Source of the DNA: Zingiber officinale
Taxonomy: Eukaryota; Streptophyta; Magnoliopsida; Zingiberales; Zingiberaceae
NCBI RefSeq assembly: GCF_018446385.1
Contig: NC_056001.1
Span: 6,715,600-6,779,599 of the forward strand
DNA: 64,000 nucleotides
Reading direction: 5' to 3'
This document shows positions 36,306 to 47,319 of this stretch, in pieces (the first letter of the stretch is position 1; the number at the start of each line of letters is the position of its first letter). A model generated the notes under the pieces. It was not told the origin of the DNA. It searched no databases and saw only the letters and a program-made list of their open reading frames with translations. The position numbers were made by a program, and so were the translations under genes.

Positions 36306-37384
36306 TGTAATACAATGCATAAAGGTGGGACCTGATAAAGCTAGGCAGTCAGAAGTCAAGGGGACGTGACAGTCAAGGATAATCCAAAGTAAAGGAAACA
36401 TGGCAATCGGAAGTTAAAGGGACGTGATAGTCAAGGACAGTCCAAAGTTAAGGAGACGTGGTGGTCAGAAGTCAAAGGAACGTGACAGCCAACGTTAGGA
36501 GGGGAAAGAAGGAGTTAGACCACCTAATGTCATCAACAGCATAATTCTTGGTCTGGTATAGACAGATCAGGGTCCCAAATCTGAGACATAAGATGCAGCC
36601 TGAAGTAATGTCTGACCTGCCCCGACTGGTCGGGTTTCCTCAGCTCGGGCTGCATAGCCAGGCCTAGTACTTTCAATAAGACAACTCTCGGTCGGCCCTT
36701 CAGTGATCCAAGCATGAAAGATGGAGCCCTCGCCACAGCTCGTTTCCCTCATCAAAACTCGAGTCATGTGGCATACCCAAATGGTCATCCTGAGCTGTCC
36801 GTAGCTAAACCCGAGTAAGACAGAAAGCGTTAAGCGACAAACAATGCCAGGGAATCGTAACTGCCTATCAGAGAGTAACTGTCATCAGCTAGAGAATATT
36901 CCAGTGGTCGACCATTCACTGAGAATGGAACCTTCTTTTAACCAATGAGAGGGCACTACGTGTCCTCCATCACTTGATATGCCTTGACACATGACATTCT
37001 TTGACATCGGTCAGGCTCCAGAGGTATGCGTTGTCATATAAAAAGAGAGGTCCTCTCCCTTGAGCAGGTACACGCTCATTCGCACTCATCTTCTGCAGTT
37101 TTTTTCCTTCGCACATTGGTCTTCTAGGGGAAAGTACCTGATTTGAGCCTCAGAGGGCTTGCGTCGGGGACCTTTTCCCTAGTTTCTAGTCTCTAATGTT
37201 CCGTGTGCTTGTTTGAGTCTGTGCAGAGCCTAAGTACCGTCGGTCTCGTCACCACTGTCCTTGAGCTCCACGTGGGGGTCTGTCTTTTCGATGCACATAC
37301 GCCAAGTGTGTCCAAGTCGCCTCTCCGTCAACATCGACGCCATCTCAGTTGGCCTTCGTCTGACTCAGATTTTGGATAAGATCA
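36306..37384 (+). repeat. 3' LTR of the plus-strand gypsy element
   Basis: It starts TGTAATACAATGCATAAAGG after the GGAGGGGAGAC polypurine tract and ends GATAAGATCA. It is followed at once by the AGTTT target-site duplication. Confidence 0.88.
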
Positions 37385-38024
37385 AGTTTTATTAATGAAT
37401 ATGATTCGTAAACAATGTTCACGAATGTTAACGAGCTGAACACATATGTGTTCAATCTTGTTTGTTTAGTTTAATGAGCTATTAAAGTTTTTTTATTTAG
37501 TTAATCTTGTGTATATTGAACGAACATAAACAAGTATTTACCAAGCTGAACACCAAGCTTGTTCACGAACGTTTGGTTCATTTATAGTCCTAGCTATAGG
37601 GCCGCTTGGGTTTATGCTGAGAACCTTAAATTGGAAAAGTGGAGAGCCGAGCCCCGTAAGTCCGAACGACTCTGTGGTCGCCCGAGTTTATGCTGAAAAC
37701 CCTACTTCTGAGAAATAGTTCATTTGGATACGTATACCCAAATTTTAACTACCACCTTACTTTGACTTTGACCACCATATCATCTTAACAATCAACCCCA
37801 CATTACCTCACTCACAACACGCCATATCACAAATCTTCTCTTCAACTCTAGTCGAAAGAAGCATCAGTCTGATTGACTAGACAACCTATTTCCAAGGTTA
37901 AATCGCTCTCGACCATAAAGTTTAGACCATTGGGTCGGTCGCATAACATTGAACGACTAGTTGTGGCGAGATCGAGTGAGTGACAGTAATGGTGTTGAGC
38001 AAGTAACGAAAACTATGCTAATCG

Positions 38025-38240
38025 AGTCGTGATATATAAGGAATGTCGAGGGAGCGGCGATATATAAGGAATGTCGAGTGGGCGACGATATGTAAGGGTC
38101 GAGCAGGCGGCGATATGCAAGCGGTAGTATGTAAGTGCTTGTAAGTCGTGATATGTAAGTGTCGAGCAGGTGGCGATAAGTGGGGAATGCCGAATGGATA
38201 ACGATATGTAAGGAATATTGAGTGGATGACAATATGTAAG
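38025..38240. repeat. ~36-bp tandem repeat in the outer gypsy element
   Basis: Degenerate units built from 'cgatatgtaagg', 'aatgtcgag' and 'gggcgg' words, about six copies. Confidence 0.7.
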
Positions 38241-38447
38241 TGTCAATCAGTTGGGATTCCTGGCAAAGTGAGTTGATGCTTGGGGTCATCACCAAGTGAA
38301 TTAGCACTGGGAGTCATGCCTAAGTGAATAATTTATGTGAGCCATGTACGCTTGTAACTCAACTGAGCGACGCGAGAGTCTGGGACATTGGAGCGAGGGA
38401 AGGCTTGCTTATAACTTGGTCGGGTGACGCGAGAGCCTGGGACATAG

Positions 38448-38700
38448 GCATGGTGTGTGACTTGAATGCCTTGGAGAGTGGAGGCATAGTGTATGACCTG
38501 AATGCCTCGGAGTTTGGAGGCATAGTGTATGACCTGAATTCCTTGGAGATTGGAGATATAGTATATGACCCAAATGCCCTGGAGAATGGAGACACGGTGT
38601 ATGATCTGAATATCTTAGAGCTTGGAGGCATAGTATATGACTTGAATGCCTTAGAGAGTGGAGGCACGGTGTATGACCTGAATAACTTAGAGAGCCATGC
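38448..38700. repeat. 39-bp tandem repeat in the outer gypsy element
   Basis: About six to seven units with 'GTGTATGACCTGAATGCCTT' and 'GGAGAGTGGAGGCATA'. Because 39 is divisible by 3, one frame stays open and reads as a 13-residue repeat (VYDLNALESGG). Confidence 0.88.
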
Positions 38701-38734
38701 ATAAGTGAATGTGGAACAACTGATTGAATGATCG

Positions 38735-38887
38735 TTAGGCACGTGAGTATGCTCACTTATAACTCGGCCGAGTAGCTCGAGAGTCTGGAATATATGTGCG
38801 AGAGCATGCTCGCTTATAACTCGGTTGAGTGGCTTAAGAGTCTGGAATATAAATGCAAGGGCATACTCGCTTATAACTCGACCGAGT
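38735..38887. repeat. 57-bp tandem repeat, left part
   Basis: Units with GAGCATGCTCGCTTATAACTCG, 'gagtggcttaagagtctggaatata'. The array is cut at 38887 by the solo LTR and resumes at 41420. Isolated units also lie at about 38345-38445. Confidence 0.85.
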
Positions 38888-41419
38888 TGTTGGTTGGTAC
38901 TAGGAAGATCGTACCGGTTCCACTGTACAAGAATTTTGTACAAGTGTTGAACCTTTCCTAAACAACCTACTGTGTTCTTTAGAAATAAATTAGGAATCGC
39001 AAACGAAACTTAACATTATTGAATCCAAATTTAACTTATCTGTTCTTAATGGTTTAGATTTGGATCGCAAGCAGAATTTACACTATTGATCCAAGTCAAC
39101 CTATGTTACAAATTCAATTAAATATCTATTTCAAAAATCGGTTCCCAAGACAAACATGGCGAGGCACATGACCTTCTTGGGTATGGGAGCATCCACCACT
39201 GCCTCGACAAAACCTCTTAACGAAATTAAATATTTAATTTCCTAAAATAACATTAGGTTTAACCAAAGAGAACAATTGAATTACAAATTTGAAAAACAAA
39301 AACTCGAATCACAAATTCGAAACTCTAGAATCATACGCCTCTTGTGTTTGGAATTCATACAAAGAAAAACTAGCATGATACGGAAAATAATTACTAGTTA
39401 TACCTCTTCTTTGTATACTAATAACCTTGAGATCTTCTGCCGTATTCCTCGCCTTCTTTGTGACGTTGTGAGGGCGACGATCCTCCAAGATGAACACCAC
39501 CCAAAAGCTCCTCCTCCTTCTCCAGTATTCGGCCACCACCACCACCAAGGAATAAAAGAGAGCAAGGGGAAAGGAAAGAGAGAGGACCGGCCACAAGAGA
39601 GAGCTCCAACAAGAGAATAAGAATTTTTGCAATCCCTACTTCTCCTCTTCTTCTCCTTCTCTTTGTATCCGACCACACAAAGCATCCACAAGAGGTGGCC
39701 GACCCTAGCATAAATAGAAGCAAGGGTCGGCCCTTAGGAGAAGAATAGAGAGAAGAGAGAAAAGAATAGAATTATTCATGAGGCCTCTCCTCCCCTTCTT
39801 TTATAATACTTGCCCAAGGCAAATAAGGAAAGATTTTTACAAAAAATAAAATCTTTCTCTTGTTTTTCCTTTTCCCCTTTTATTTTTCCTTTTCTCCTTT
39901 AATTGATTGATTGGCTGACCCCTTGCTTGGGCACCAAGCAAGGGTGGCCGACCCTTAAAAGAAGGAAAATAATCTTTGTAAAAATTTTATAAGCAAAGAA
40001 GGAAAGCTCTTATAAAATTTTACAAGCTCTCTTTTAATTTCCTAATGTGGATGTTAAAAAAGGAAAGTTCTAAAAAATTAAAACCAAGTTTTAAAATTTA
40101 AAACATCTCTTCTAATTTTTTTTTTAACATGGTTACAAAAATAGAAAGTTTCAAATTTAAAACTCTTTTTTTTTTCAAAACCATGAGGATGGTTAAAAAA
40201 TGAAAGTTTTAAAACTTTTAAAGTTTTTTTTAAACCATGTGGCCTAATTCAAATAAGGAAAGTTTTGTAAATTTAAAATCCTTATTTTAAAACTTGTAGT
40301 TATCTACAAAGAGAAGATTTTAAAAATTCAAAACACCCCTCCTTATTTGGATTATGGTGGCCAACCCCTCCTTGCTTGGGCACCAAGCAAAGGGCCAACC
40401 CTCTTTGAGAAGATAGTGGTCGGCCCTTGGCTTGGTTACCAAGTCTTGGGCCGGCCCCCTTCTTAGATACCAAGATGAGCTTTAGATGGATGAATTTGAG
40501 GCTTCATTGAGGCTATGACAAGGACCTAGAGGAGAAATTAGTTTTGGCCTCCCGACGAGCTCAAGTATCCCGTGTTCGCCCTGAACACACAACTCAAGTT
40601 CATCAATAATAACTCATTCCACTAGAGAGTTATTATTGCACTACCGTATCAATCCCAAATTACATTATGGGCTCCTACTTATCATGAGTGTGTTAGTCTC
40701 CCTGTGTTTAAGATATCGAATGCCCATTAATTTAATTGAGTTACTGACAACTCACTTTAATTAATGTCTTAGTCCAAGAGTAGTACCACTCAACCTCATT
40801 GTCATGTCGGACTAAGTCCACCTACAGGGTTTAACATGGCAATCCTTATGAGCTCCTCTTGGGGACATTCTCAACCTAGATTACTAGGACACAGTTTCCT
40901 TCTATAATCAATAACACACACTATACGTAATATCATTTCCCAACTTATCGGCCCTATTGATTTATCGAGCTAAATCTCACCCTTTGATAAGTTAAAGAAA
41001 TAAATATTAAATATATGTGCTTGTTATTATATTAGGATTAAGAGCACACACTTCCATAATAACTAAGGTTTTGTTCTTTTATTAAGTCAGTATAAAAAGA
41101 ACTTATCTTAAATGGTCCTACACAATACACTCAGAGTGTACTAGTGTAATTTATTAGTCAAGATAAACTAATACTTAATTACACTACGACTATTCCAATG
41201 GTTTGTTCCTTTCCATCTTAGTCGTGAGTAACTGTTTATAATTTATAAAGAACTGATAACATGATCTTTTGTGTGTGACACCACACACCATGTTATCTAC
41301 AATATAAATCAATTGAACAACTACACTTGGCATATAAGTATAGATATTGACCAATGTGATTCTTTTATTTCAAATATAATTATTTACAAAAAGCTAGGCT
41401 TTTAGTATACACTCTAACA
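38888..41419 (-). mobile_element. Solo LTR of the 2.4 kb-LTR copia family
   Basis: A 2532-bp single LTR in minus orientation, homologous end to end with the LTRs at 25497 and 32433; reverse-complemented it starts TGTTAGAGTGTATACTAAAAG. The target-site duplication CGAGT is exact on both sides (38883-38887 and 41420-41424). There is no internal region. Unequal recombination between the two LTRs of a full element explains it. It is more diverged than the pair in the full element. The shared ~57-nt motif is at about 39158-39214. Confidence 0.92.
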
Positions 41420-42120
41420 CGAGTGACACAAGAGTTTGAGACACAGGTGCAAGAACATGCTCGCTTATAACTCGACCGAGCGGCTCAAGACTATGGAATA
41501 TAGGTGTGAGAGCATCCTCACTTATAACTTAGCCGAGCGGCTCGAGTGTCTGGGATATAGGCGCGAGAGCATGCTCTCTTATAACTCGACCGAGTGGCTC
41601 AAGAGTCTGGAATATAGGCGCGAGAGCATGCTTGCTTATAACTCGATCGAACGGCTTGCGAGTCAGGGATATATGCACGAGAGCATGCTCGTTTATAGCT
41701 CGGCTGAGTGGATCAAGAAACTAGAATATAGGTGTGAGAGCATGCTAACTTATAACTTGGCTGAGCGGCTTGAGAGTCTAAGACATAGGAGCGAGCATAT
41801 GCTTGCTTATAACTCCGCCGAGCGGCTCGAGAGTCTGGAATATAGGTGCGAGAGAATGCTCACTTTTAACTCGATCAAACAACGCAAGAATCTGGGATAG
41901 CTGACCGGATGGTCATTGAGCGTGAAAGTCACGCCCGCTTATAATTCGCAGCTAGGGCGAGAGTCAAGGACATAGGCGCGATACCATGTTCACTTATAAC
42001 TTGGCCAAGCTGCACGATACTTTGGGACAAGCGGGAGGGCAAGCTATCATATAACTCGGGCGGACAACCCGAAAGTTTGCAACATTGATATGAGAGCATA
42101 CTCGCTTATAACTCGCAATA
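41420..42120. repeat. 57-bp tandem repeat, right part
   Basis: About eleven units. Eight consecutive ones (41436-41900) keep one frame open that reads as a 19-residue repeat (YRRESMLAYNSAERLESLE). Later units to 42120 are degenerate. The period of 57 bp explains the open frame. Confidence 0.9.
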
Positions 42121-42365
42121 ACTGCGAGGGTCTAGATTTTCTTAAGTTGAAATTCGTTGACTAAGAATTGCTGATTGATGCTGATAAAACTTTAAACACT
42201 ACTGATTGAACTATTGAATGGTCGATTGAAGCCGAGCTAATTTTGATAGGAATTTCTTGGAGCTGGTTAACGACTGTCACTTTCATTTCCATGGATAATT
42301 TGACCTTGCTTATTTTGCCTATAATGAGAATCCAGTTGACCATTGATTTGAAATTTATCTTGTTA

Positions 42366-42595
42366 CGGGTTGAGTGACCATTTAGAAATATCGACCGTGT
42401 GGCCATTTAGAGATACTGGCTGAGTGCCCATTTAGAAATACTGACCGTGTGGCCATTTAGAGATACTGGTTGAGTTTCCATTTAGAGATACTGGCTGTGT
42501 GGTCATTTGATGATACTAGCCAAGTGACCATTTAGAAATACTGGCCGAGTGGCCATTTGGAGATATCGGCTGTATTATCATTTGGAGAAGAGCCT
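42366..42595. repeat. ~25-bp tandem repeat in the outer gypsy element
   Basis: About nine units of CCATTTAGAGATACTGGC followed by TGAGTG or CGTGTGG. Confidence 0.9.
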
Positions 42596-42988
42596 CTTGC
42601 CTAATACGTATAGGGATATAGTTTAAATTTAAATTCTAAAATTCAAGTTTTAGACTTATCTGTTAAATGACTTGAGCGGATAATCTCAAGCTGCCAAGTA
42701 AGACAAATGAGCTGCTTGGGACGATTGAACTATCATTTTGAGCTTGGATGAATATGCTCGGATTTAAATTTAATTTCGTCTTTGATGGGGATTGTCGATC
42801 GGATCAAATTGCATTGTGCTTTGAAATATTTGTCTCGATTCTAAAATATTTACGGAGTTAGGGAGAGACCAAGAAATTCTAGTTCGCCTGCACTGTAGTG
42901 GTGATGCTTTTATTGAAGTCCTTCGGAGTCATGGCGATGTTGATTGCACCAGATGCATCCATCTTTACGTTCTAAAATATGTGAATTT

Positions 42989-43006
42989 CCCATAGACGAC
43001 GTCAAA
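42989..43006 (-). other. Gypsy-type primer-binding site of the outer element
   Basis: On the minus strand, TTTGACGTCGTCTATGGG follows the LTR end. It resembles the TTGGCGCCGTCTGTGGG-type site of Tat-like elements and the copies near 23045 and 61215. Confidence 0.75.
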
Positions 43007-43008
43007 TT

Positions 43009-44099
43009 TGATCCTATCCAGAAGCTGAGTAGACGGAGGGGTTAAGAAAGTGGTTGGAATGTTAGCGGAGGAGAGACTTTGAGCTGGAAGCTGTGGATCG
43101 GGAGCTGGATGCTGTGGACCTACACATACCACAAACAGAGTCAATAGGAATGTTAGAGCGAGAACGAGGGAGGGGGCCCTGGCACAGACACTTTGATGTT
43201 CAAGTCAGAGCAGTAGCCAAGTGAAATGGAGAAGAAGATGAATAGTAGAAGAGTAAAACAATGAAATTGGAGTGCATTTGCATGCGTTCATGTAAGTGAG
43301 CGTACTTGGTTAACAGAGAGGACCCCTTTTTTTTACTGTATCTCATAAGCTCTACAATTAATGAGGCGATAAAGGTTGTCTGATGTCAGAATATAGCAAG
43401 GGATGGAAGATGTACAATTATCCTCCGAAGAAGCTTACGTTACATATATATGAACCGTCTTTTATAACATCCGCAATAATACAGCTGAGAATATCTGATG
43501 TCAAGTAATGGAAGATAAGGGAATATTCTTTGGTGAGTAACTGTTATTATCTGACAAGTTTTTATGATTCTTTGACAATTCTGTCTCCTAAATGAGATCC
43601 GATGGGCTCTAGGTTCGGGTGGATGTATGCTAAGAAACTTGTACAAGTGAAGTGGGGAGCTAAGCCTTTTATGTCCGGTTGATTCTAGGGCTCGACCGAT
43701 TGTATGCCAAGAGACTTGCACAAGAGTGTGGGGAGCTGAGCCTCGTATGCTTGGCTGACTCTAGGGTCCGACTAGCTATATGCTAAGAGACTTGCACAGG
43801 AGAGTAGGAAGTTGAGCCCCGTATGTTCGGCCAGTTATAGGTCCGCCCAGGTTTATGTTTAGTATCTTATATTGGAAGAGTGGAGAGTTAGACCCCGTAA
43901 GTTTGATCGACTTTGTGGCCGCCCAGGTTTATGCTGGAAATTTTGCTTCTGAGAGATGGTTCATTAGGATACGTATACCCAAATTTTGACCACGACCTCA
44001 CCTTGACTTTAATCACCGCCTGACCTTGATTTCGACTACCAAATAATTTTGACTATCAATCTCATATTATCTTTGAGGCCACTCACACCACGCGTATCA
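43009..44099 (-). repeat. 5' LTR of the outer gypsy element
   Basis: 1091 bp, plus-strand TGATCCTATCC...CGCGTATCA. It aligns with 20708-21599 joined to 37593-37829 and contains the ~77-bp internal tandem repeat. It shows what the uninterrupted LTR looked like. Confidence 0.85.
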
Positions 44100-44104
44100 C
44101 TACA

Positions 44105-44640
44105 TATCCTTCATATTCAGGTAAAAAAGAAAATCAAACCTTAAGCACGGCAACAATTGCATCTATCCATTCTGTGCTATATAATGAAATCTGGTAACCT
44201 TGAGTAGGAGAATCTTGAAGGGAAAAATTAGTGTTTAGGGGCTATTTCTTATCAACAATTTGTGGTGGTATAAAGCTTATTCCATTCAAGTTAGTGGAAG
44301 AGAACAATTCCATTCCTTTTGTGTGCTTAGCAGTTGCCAGTGTCTTTCTTTCTATTTAATTTGCAGGTGCGAGTCTGTCACGCTTGGTCGGTCTTAAGTG
44401 GCAAACAGATGCATTGGTTGTGGACGAGCCATCACTTAGTGTTGGATATATCTCAATGAAGAGTGGTGGAAGAGGGAGGAAGTTTTATTATAAATAAGAT
44501 TTTAATTTTATATTCAGAGTTTGAAGATATATGGTTAATTTATATTGATTTACATATATTAATGATGTGAATAAATATATGGGGAGAGTCCTTCTCTTTT
44601 ATATGGGTAAATAGGGAGTGTAAATCTAAGGTTCGAATTG
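44105..44640. other. Intergenic DNA of unknown origin
   Basis: No gene or repeat end recognised. A segment at 44340-44440 has an intron-acceptor-like 'ttctatttaatttgcag', but no convincing coding sequence follows. Confidence 0.4.
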
Positions 44641-45876
44641 TACTGAACCAAGTTAACTCATGTGCGAGCACAACTTGTGCACGCCGAATGTCCGACCGAT
44701 CGGGGTAAAATTTATCCAAGCCACATGTATTTTTTATATGCTATTTAAGAAGGTTACGAAAGCATTAATCATTATTAATGACGATTTCTTAACCTCCTGA
44801 TTAGTAATGGTCGACCATTGATGACAACCGACTATCATTAAATTTTAGTATTAAATGATCATACTAGACATTCAATGCAGGTGAAGGATGATACTCATAT
44901 ATAAAGAGATACCATAGTCTTGAGCAAAACACACAAAAAGTTGAAACTCGCCACATACGCTCCCTCTTCTCAGGCTGGTCCTGGAGGAGGGCGGCACTGG
45001 GCGATGACCCTGAGCCCATAATTTGAGAGGGCCCCAAAATTTTTTTTTTAGTATTATGTATAATAGACATGTAATTGGGGTCTTGAATAGTTGAGCTCAA
45101 ATTCATATTTCAGAATCTGTTGATATTGTCTTTTACTTTTATCTTTTTAGACATGTAATTGGGACCTTGAGTAGTTGGGACCCAAATTTATTTTGGACCT
45201 TTTTTTTTCCCGCCCCGGGCCTCCTCTGTAGAAGGACCGGAGCTGCCTCTTCTCCTCTATTGTGCATCTTTTGTTCGGCGAAGTATCCGTAATAGTAGTC
45301 GTATACCTCTCAGCTCGCCGTGACCACTAGTACGTAGTGTGTATCGCGGTTAATCCTGGGAAATAGACGATCCGAGAAAATCTCAAATCATAGCTGGAGG
45401 TGGGGCGAGTCTATTTCAAGAAAACTACGTCCATCGCAGGCCTCGGTCCACTCGTCGCTAGACCGCACTACCCGATCGACCGCACTACCCGCTCGGCCGC
45501 ACTACACTCTCAGCTACTCTACCAGGTCGGCCGCTCTTCTTGATCAGCTGCTCTGCTATGCTATTATGCTCGATCGGGTACTCTGTCCGCTCAACCGCTC
45601 TGTCTGCTCGACCACTATGCAATCTGCATTCAGTACTTGACAGAAACTATTCTCCGTTAGTAATACGAAATTATCAGCTCTGAATTAAATTTAATTTAGT
45701 ATAATTTAAATTCAACTAATTTTTTAAAATCGTCAGCAGATTGTCCGCATTGTCTGACACTTAGTAACTTCTGTCGATGAACAACATTACAAATTTAGAG
45801 CAGAACAGAAGCTATAATTTTACATTCACATATCATTTCTTTTAGTGCTCTGCAAATTTGCATCCTTTTCAGTGAC
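44641..45876 (+). repeat. Probable LTR remnant hosting a MITE and a copia insertion
   Basis: The segment runs from 'gaaccaagttaactcatgtgcgagcac' through CGATCGG words, a 'tatataaagagatacc' box (44899-44914) and a C/T-rich tail with repeated 'gctcggccgc' and 'gaccgcactacc' words. It resembles the LTR layouts elsewhere in the window but I could not find a matching partner. It is interrupted at 44971 by a MITE and at 45882 by the copia element. Confidence 0.4.
44971..45245. mobile_element. hAT-like MITE, 275 bp
   Basis: The ends are CAGGCTGGTCCTGGAGG and, reverse-complemented, CAGCTCCGGTCCTTC, an imperfect terminal inverted repeat. The exact 8-bp target-site duplication CCTCTTCT is at 44963-44970 and 45246-45253. 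Inside, 'tagacatgtaattggg' with its following sequence occurs twice. There is no coding capacity. Confidence 0.82.
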
Positions 45877-45881
45877 TCAAT

Positions 45882-46960
45882 TGTTGTTTCCGGTAAATTC
45901 CGGAGTATGCAAACTGATCGTCGAGGCTAGTGTTCGACACTATCTCCGTAAACGATATTGCTCCGCTACGGTGCTTAACGGATTGTTGCAATTCGTTCCC
46001 AAGATACAACGACGACAATCGTCTCAGAATCGTAGCACTCCGACTTCCGAGACCAGCGAACCTTCTCGTAGGCTTCTTGGACTCTTGAATGCACAAGATG
46101 AGTGAGTGAATACTTGAGGAAGAGAAGATTAAGTTGAGTGATTTGATTCCAATCTGGAGGGTTCTATTTATACAGAAGGAAGAGGCTTTAGGGAGGGGTG
46201 TGACCTTTGGGTGGATTAATCTGGGCCGTCCGGACTGAAGAGTTATAACCCTTCACATAGCCCCTTTAATCTCATCCATCAGATCTAAGAGTTGTGACCC
46301 TCAGATCTATCAGCCATCGGATCTGGATCCATTGATCCGATGCTTCAGATCATGTCTCATCCCAAGCCGTCAGATCGTGACTCATTGTGATCCAACGCTC
46401 TAGATCGCATCACAAGCGATCCACCATACTTCTTTGATCAACGTTGATCAACGGCTGCCATCCGTTGTAGGCACTGCAATGTCACCTGGAGCATAAATTT
46501 AAGCTCCTCAATGCTCCTCGCGACGGTGCAAAGTGCGCCTACAAAGCGCCCATTGCGCCCATTGCGCACGTGCGCACGTGCGCACGTGCGCACGTGGCGG
46601 GTGGCGGGCTCACAGGTGCGAGCACCTGCTCGCCCCTGAGCAGAGAGTACCTGGTACTTTTCTGAGTTAACTCCAATAACTCAACATCATTAATAAGTAA
46701 GGAATGCACATCGGAAATTTCCGATGTGGGACTATTCTCCCTTGCATTTCCTTAATGAATAACCAACGTTATTTTGGGCCGACTTTGAACATTAATTTCT
46801 CATTCACCCTTAATCGGTTTTGAGCAAATTAATAGTCTAAATCTATCTACGCGAAACGTAGATTTCAATTTTGAAGTCAATTACGACTTTCAACAATTGA
46901 TGGCTTCCGATTTTTCCTCCTCACAATCGTATTGGTCTATTTAGGGCCCAATATCCAACA
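45882..46960 (-). repeat. 3' LTR of the minus-strand copia element
   Basis: Plus-strand TGTTGTTTCCGG...ATATCCAACA. It carries an expanded GTGCGCAC run at about 46560-46600 and lacks about 100 bp that the partner has near 51980-52090. Confidence 0.93.
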
Positions 46961-47319
46961 ATCCCCCACATGAATGGAAATTAATGTAATGCGTGTATGC
47001 ATGCTGACACTTTACAAGAGTCCAATCGATAAGTCACTGCATCGGGAGAGGTAGCTTGTGGCTTTGAACCTTCCGTAGTGGAATGCTATCGAGTATACTA
47101 GGCTGCGCAGTGAACGTGATGTCTTGAACTGCTCAGCTGTTTGTGTATACTAAGACAATAACACCCACACAGAGACCTATCTCACCTACTTTAGGTTCTC
47201 ATGGTTGGTTCCGTTTTGACCATGGACACCATCTTGGATTCATGAGTGTTTCATTGAAGCGGCTGTCTTCACACTCACATGGTGACACTTCTATCAAGAG
47301 TATCCTACCATACTCCACC
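46961..47319 (-). other. 3' untranslated internal region of the minus-strand copia element
   Basis: It lies between the end of RNase H and the polypurine tract; no coding signal. Confidence 0.7.

Larger units (their letters stand above)
21984..37384 (+). mobile_element. Ty3/gypsy element (Tat-like), pol deleted, interrupted by a copia element
   Basis: LTRs are 21984-23043 (1060 bp) and 36306-37384 (1079 bp). The target-site duplication AGTTT is exact (21979-21983 and 37385-37389). A gypsy-type primer-binding site follows the left LTR (TTTGGTGTCATCTATGGG, about 23045) and a GGAGGGGAGAC polypurine tract precedes the right LTR. Internally it has a degenerate gag (23092-24365) fused directly to an antisense ORF (24842-24348), then a ~70-bp tandem array interrupted by the copia insertion, then an antisense coiled-coil frame. 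Protease, reverse transcriptase, RNase H and integrase are absent. Confidence 0.9.
21602..37592. mobile_element. hAT-type MITE, interrupted by a gypsy element
   Basis: The left end is TAGGGCTGTAAATGA and the right end, reverse-complemented, is TAGGACTATAAATGAA. The 8-bp flanks are GTTATAGG (21594-21601) and GCTATAGG (37593-37600), one mismatch. The sequence is rich in 'gagcttg' and 'gaacgaacataaaca' words typical of hAT MITEs. Removing the gypsy element at 21984-37384 and its 5-bp duplication leaves about 585 bp, with no transposase. Left and right flanks join seamlessly in the outer LTR when compared with the copy at 43.8 kb. Confidence 0.82.
20708..44099 (-). mobile_element. Outer Ty3/gypsy-type LTR element, non-autonomous, carrying nested insertions
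   Basis: The 5' LTR is at 43009-44099. The 3' LTR runs from 20708 to 37829 but is split by the MITE at 21602-37592. Flanks are CTGCA (20703-20707) and CTACA (44100-44104), a target-site duplication with one transition. On the minus strand the primer-binding site (TTTGACGTCGTCTATGGG, 43006-42989) abuts the 5' LTR. Once the solo LTR at 38888-41419 is removed, the internal part is only about 2.6 kb and is mostly tandem repeats with no recognisable gag or pol. It is a LARD-like derivative of a Tat-type gypsy element. Confidence 0.83.

Noticed and set aside
38324..38704. 126-codon repetitive frame, first considered as a repeat protein
   Set aside because: It is a 39-bp minisatellite inside a gypsy element; the opposite strand is open as well, showing the openness comes from the period.
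41436..42120. Regular direct repeats considered as a CRISPR-like array
   Set aside because: The units are tandem without unique spacers, degenerate, and lie in a plant retrotransposon; this is a minisatellite.
44340..44440. Possible host exon after an acceptor-like 'ttgcag'
   Set aside because: The following frame is short, has no recognisable protein and no matching donor or upstream exon.
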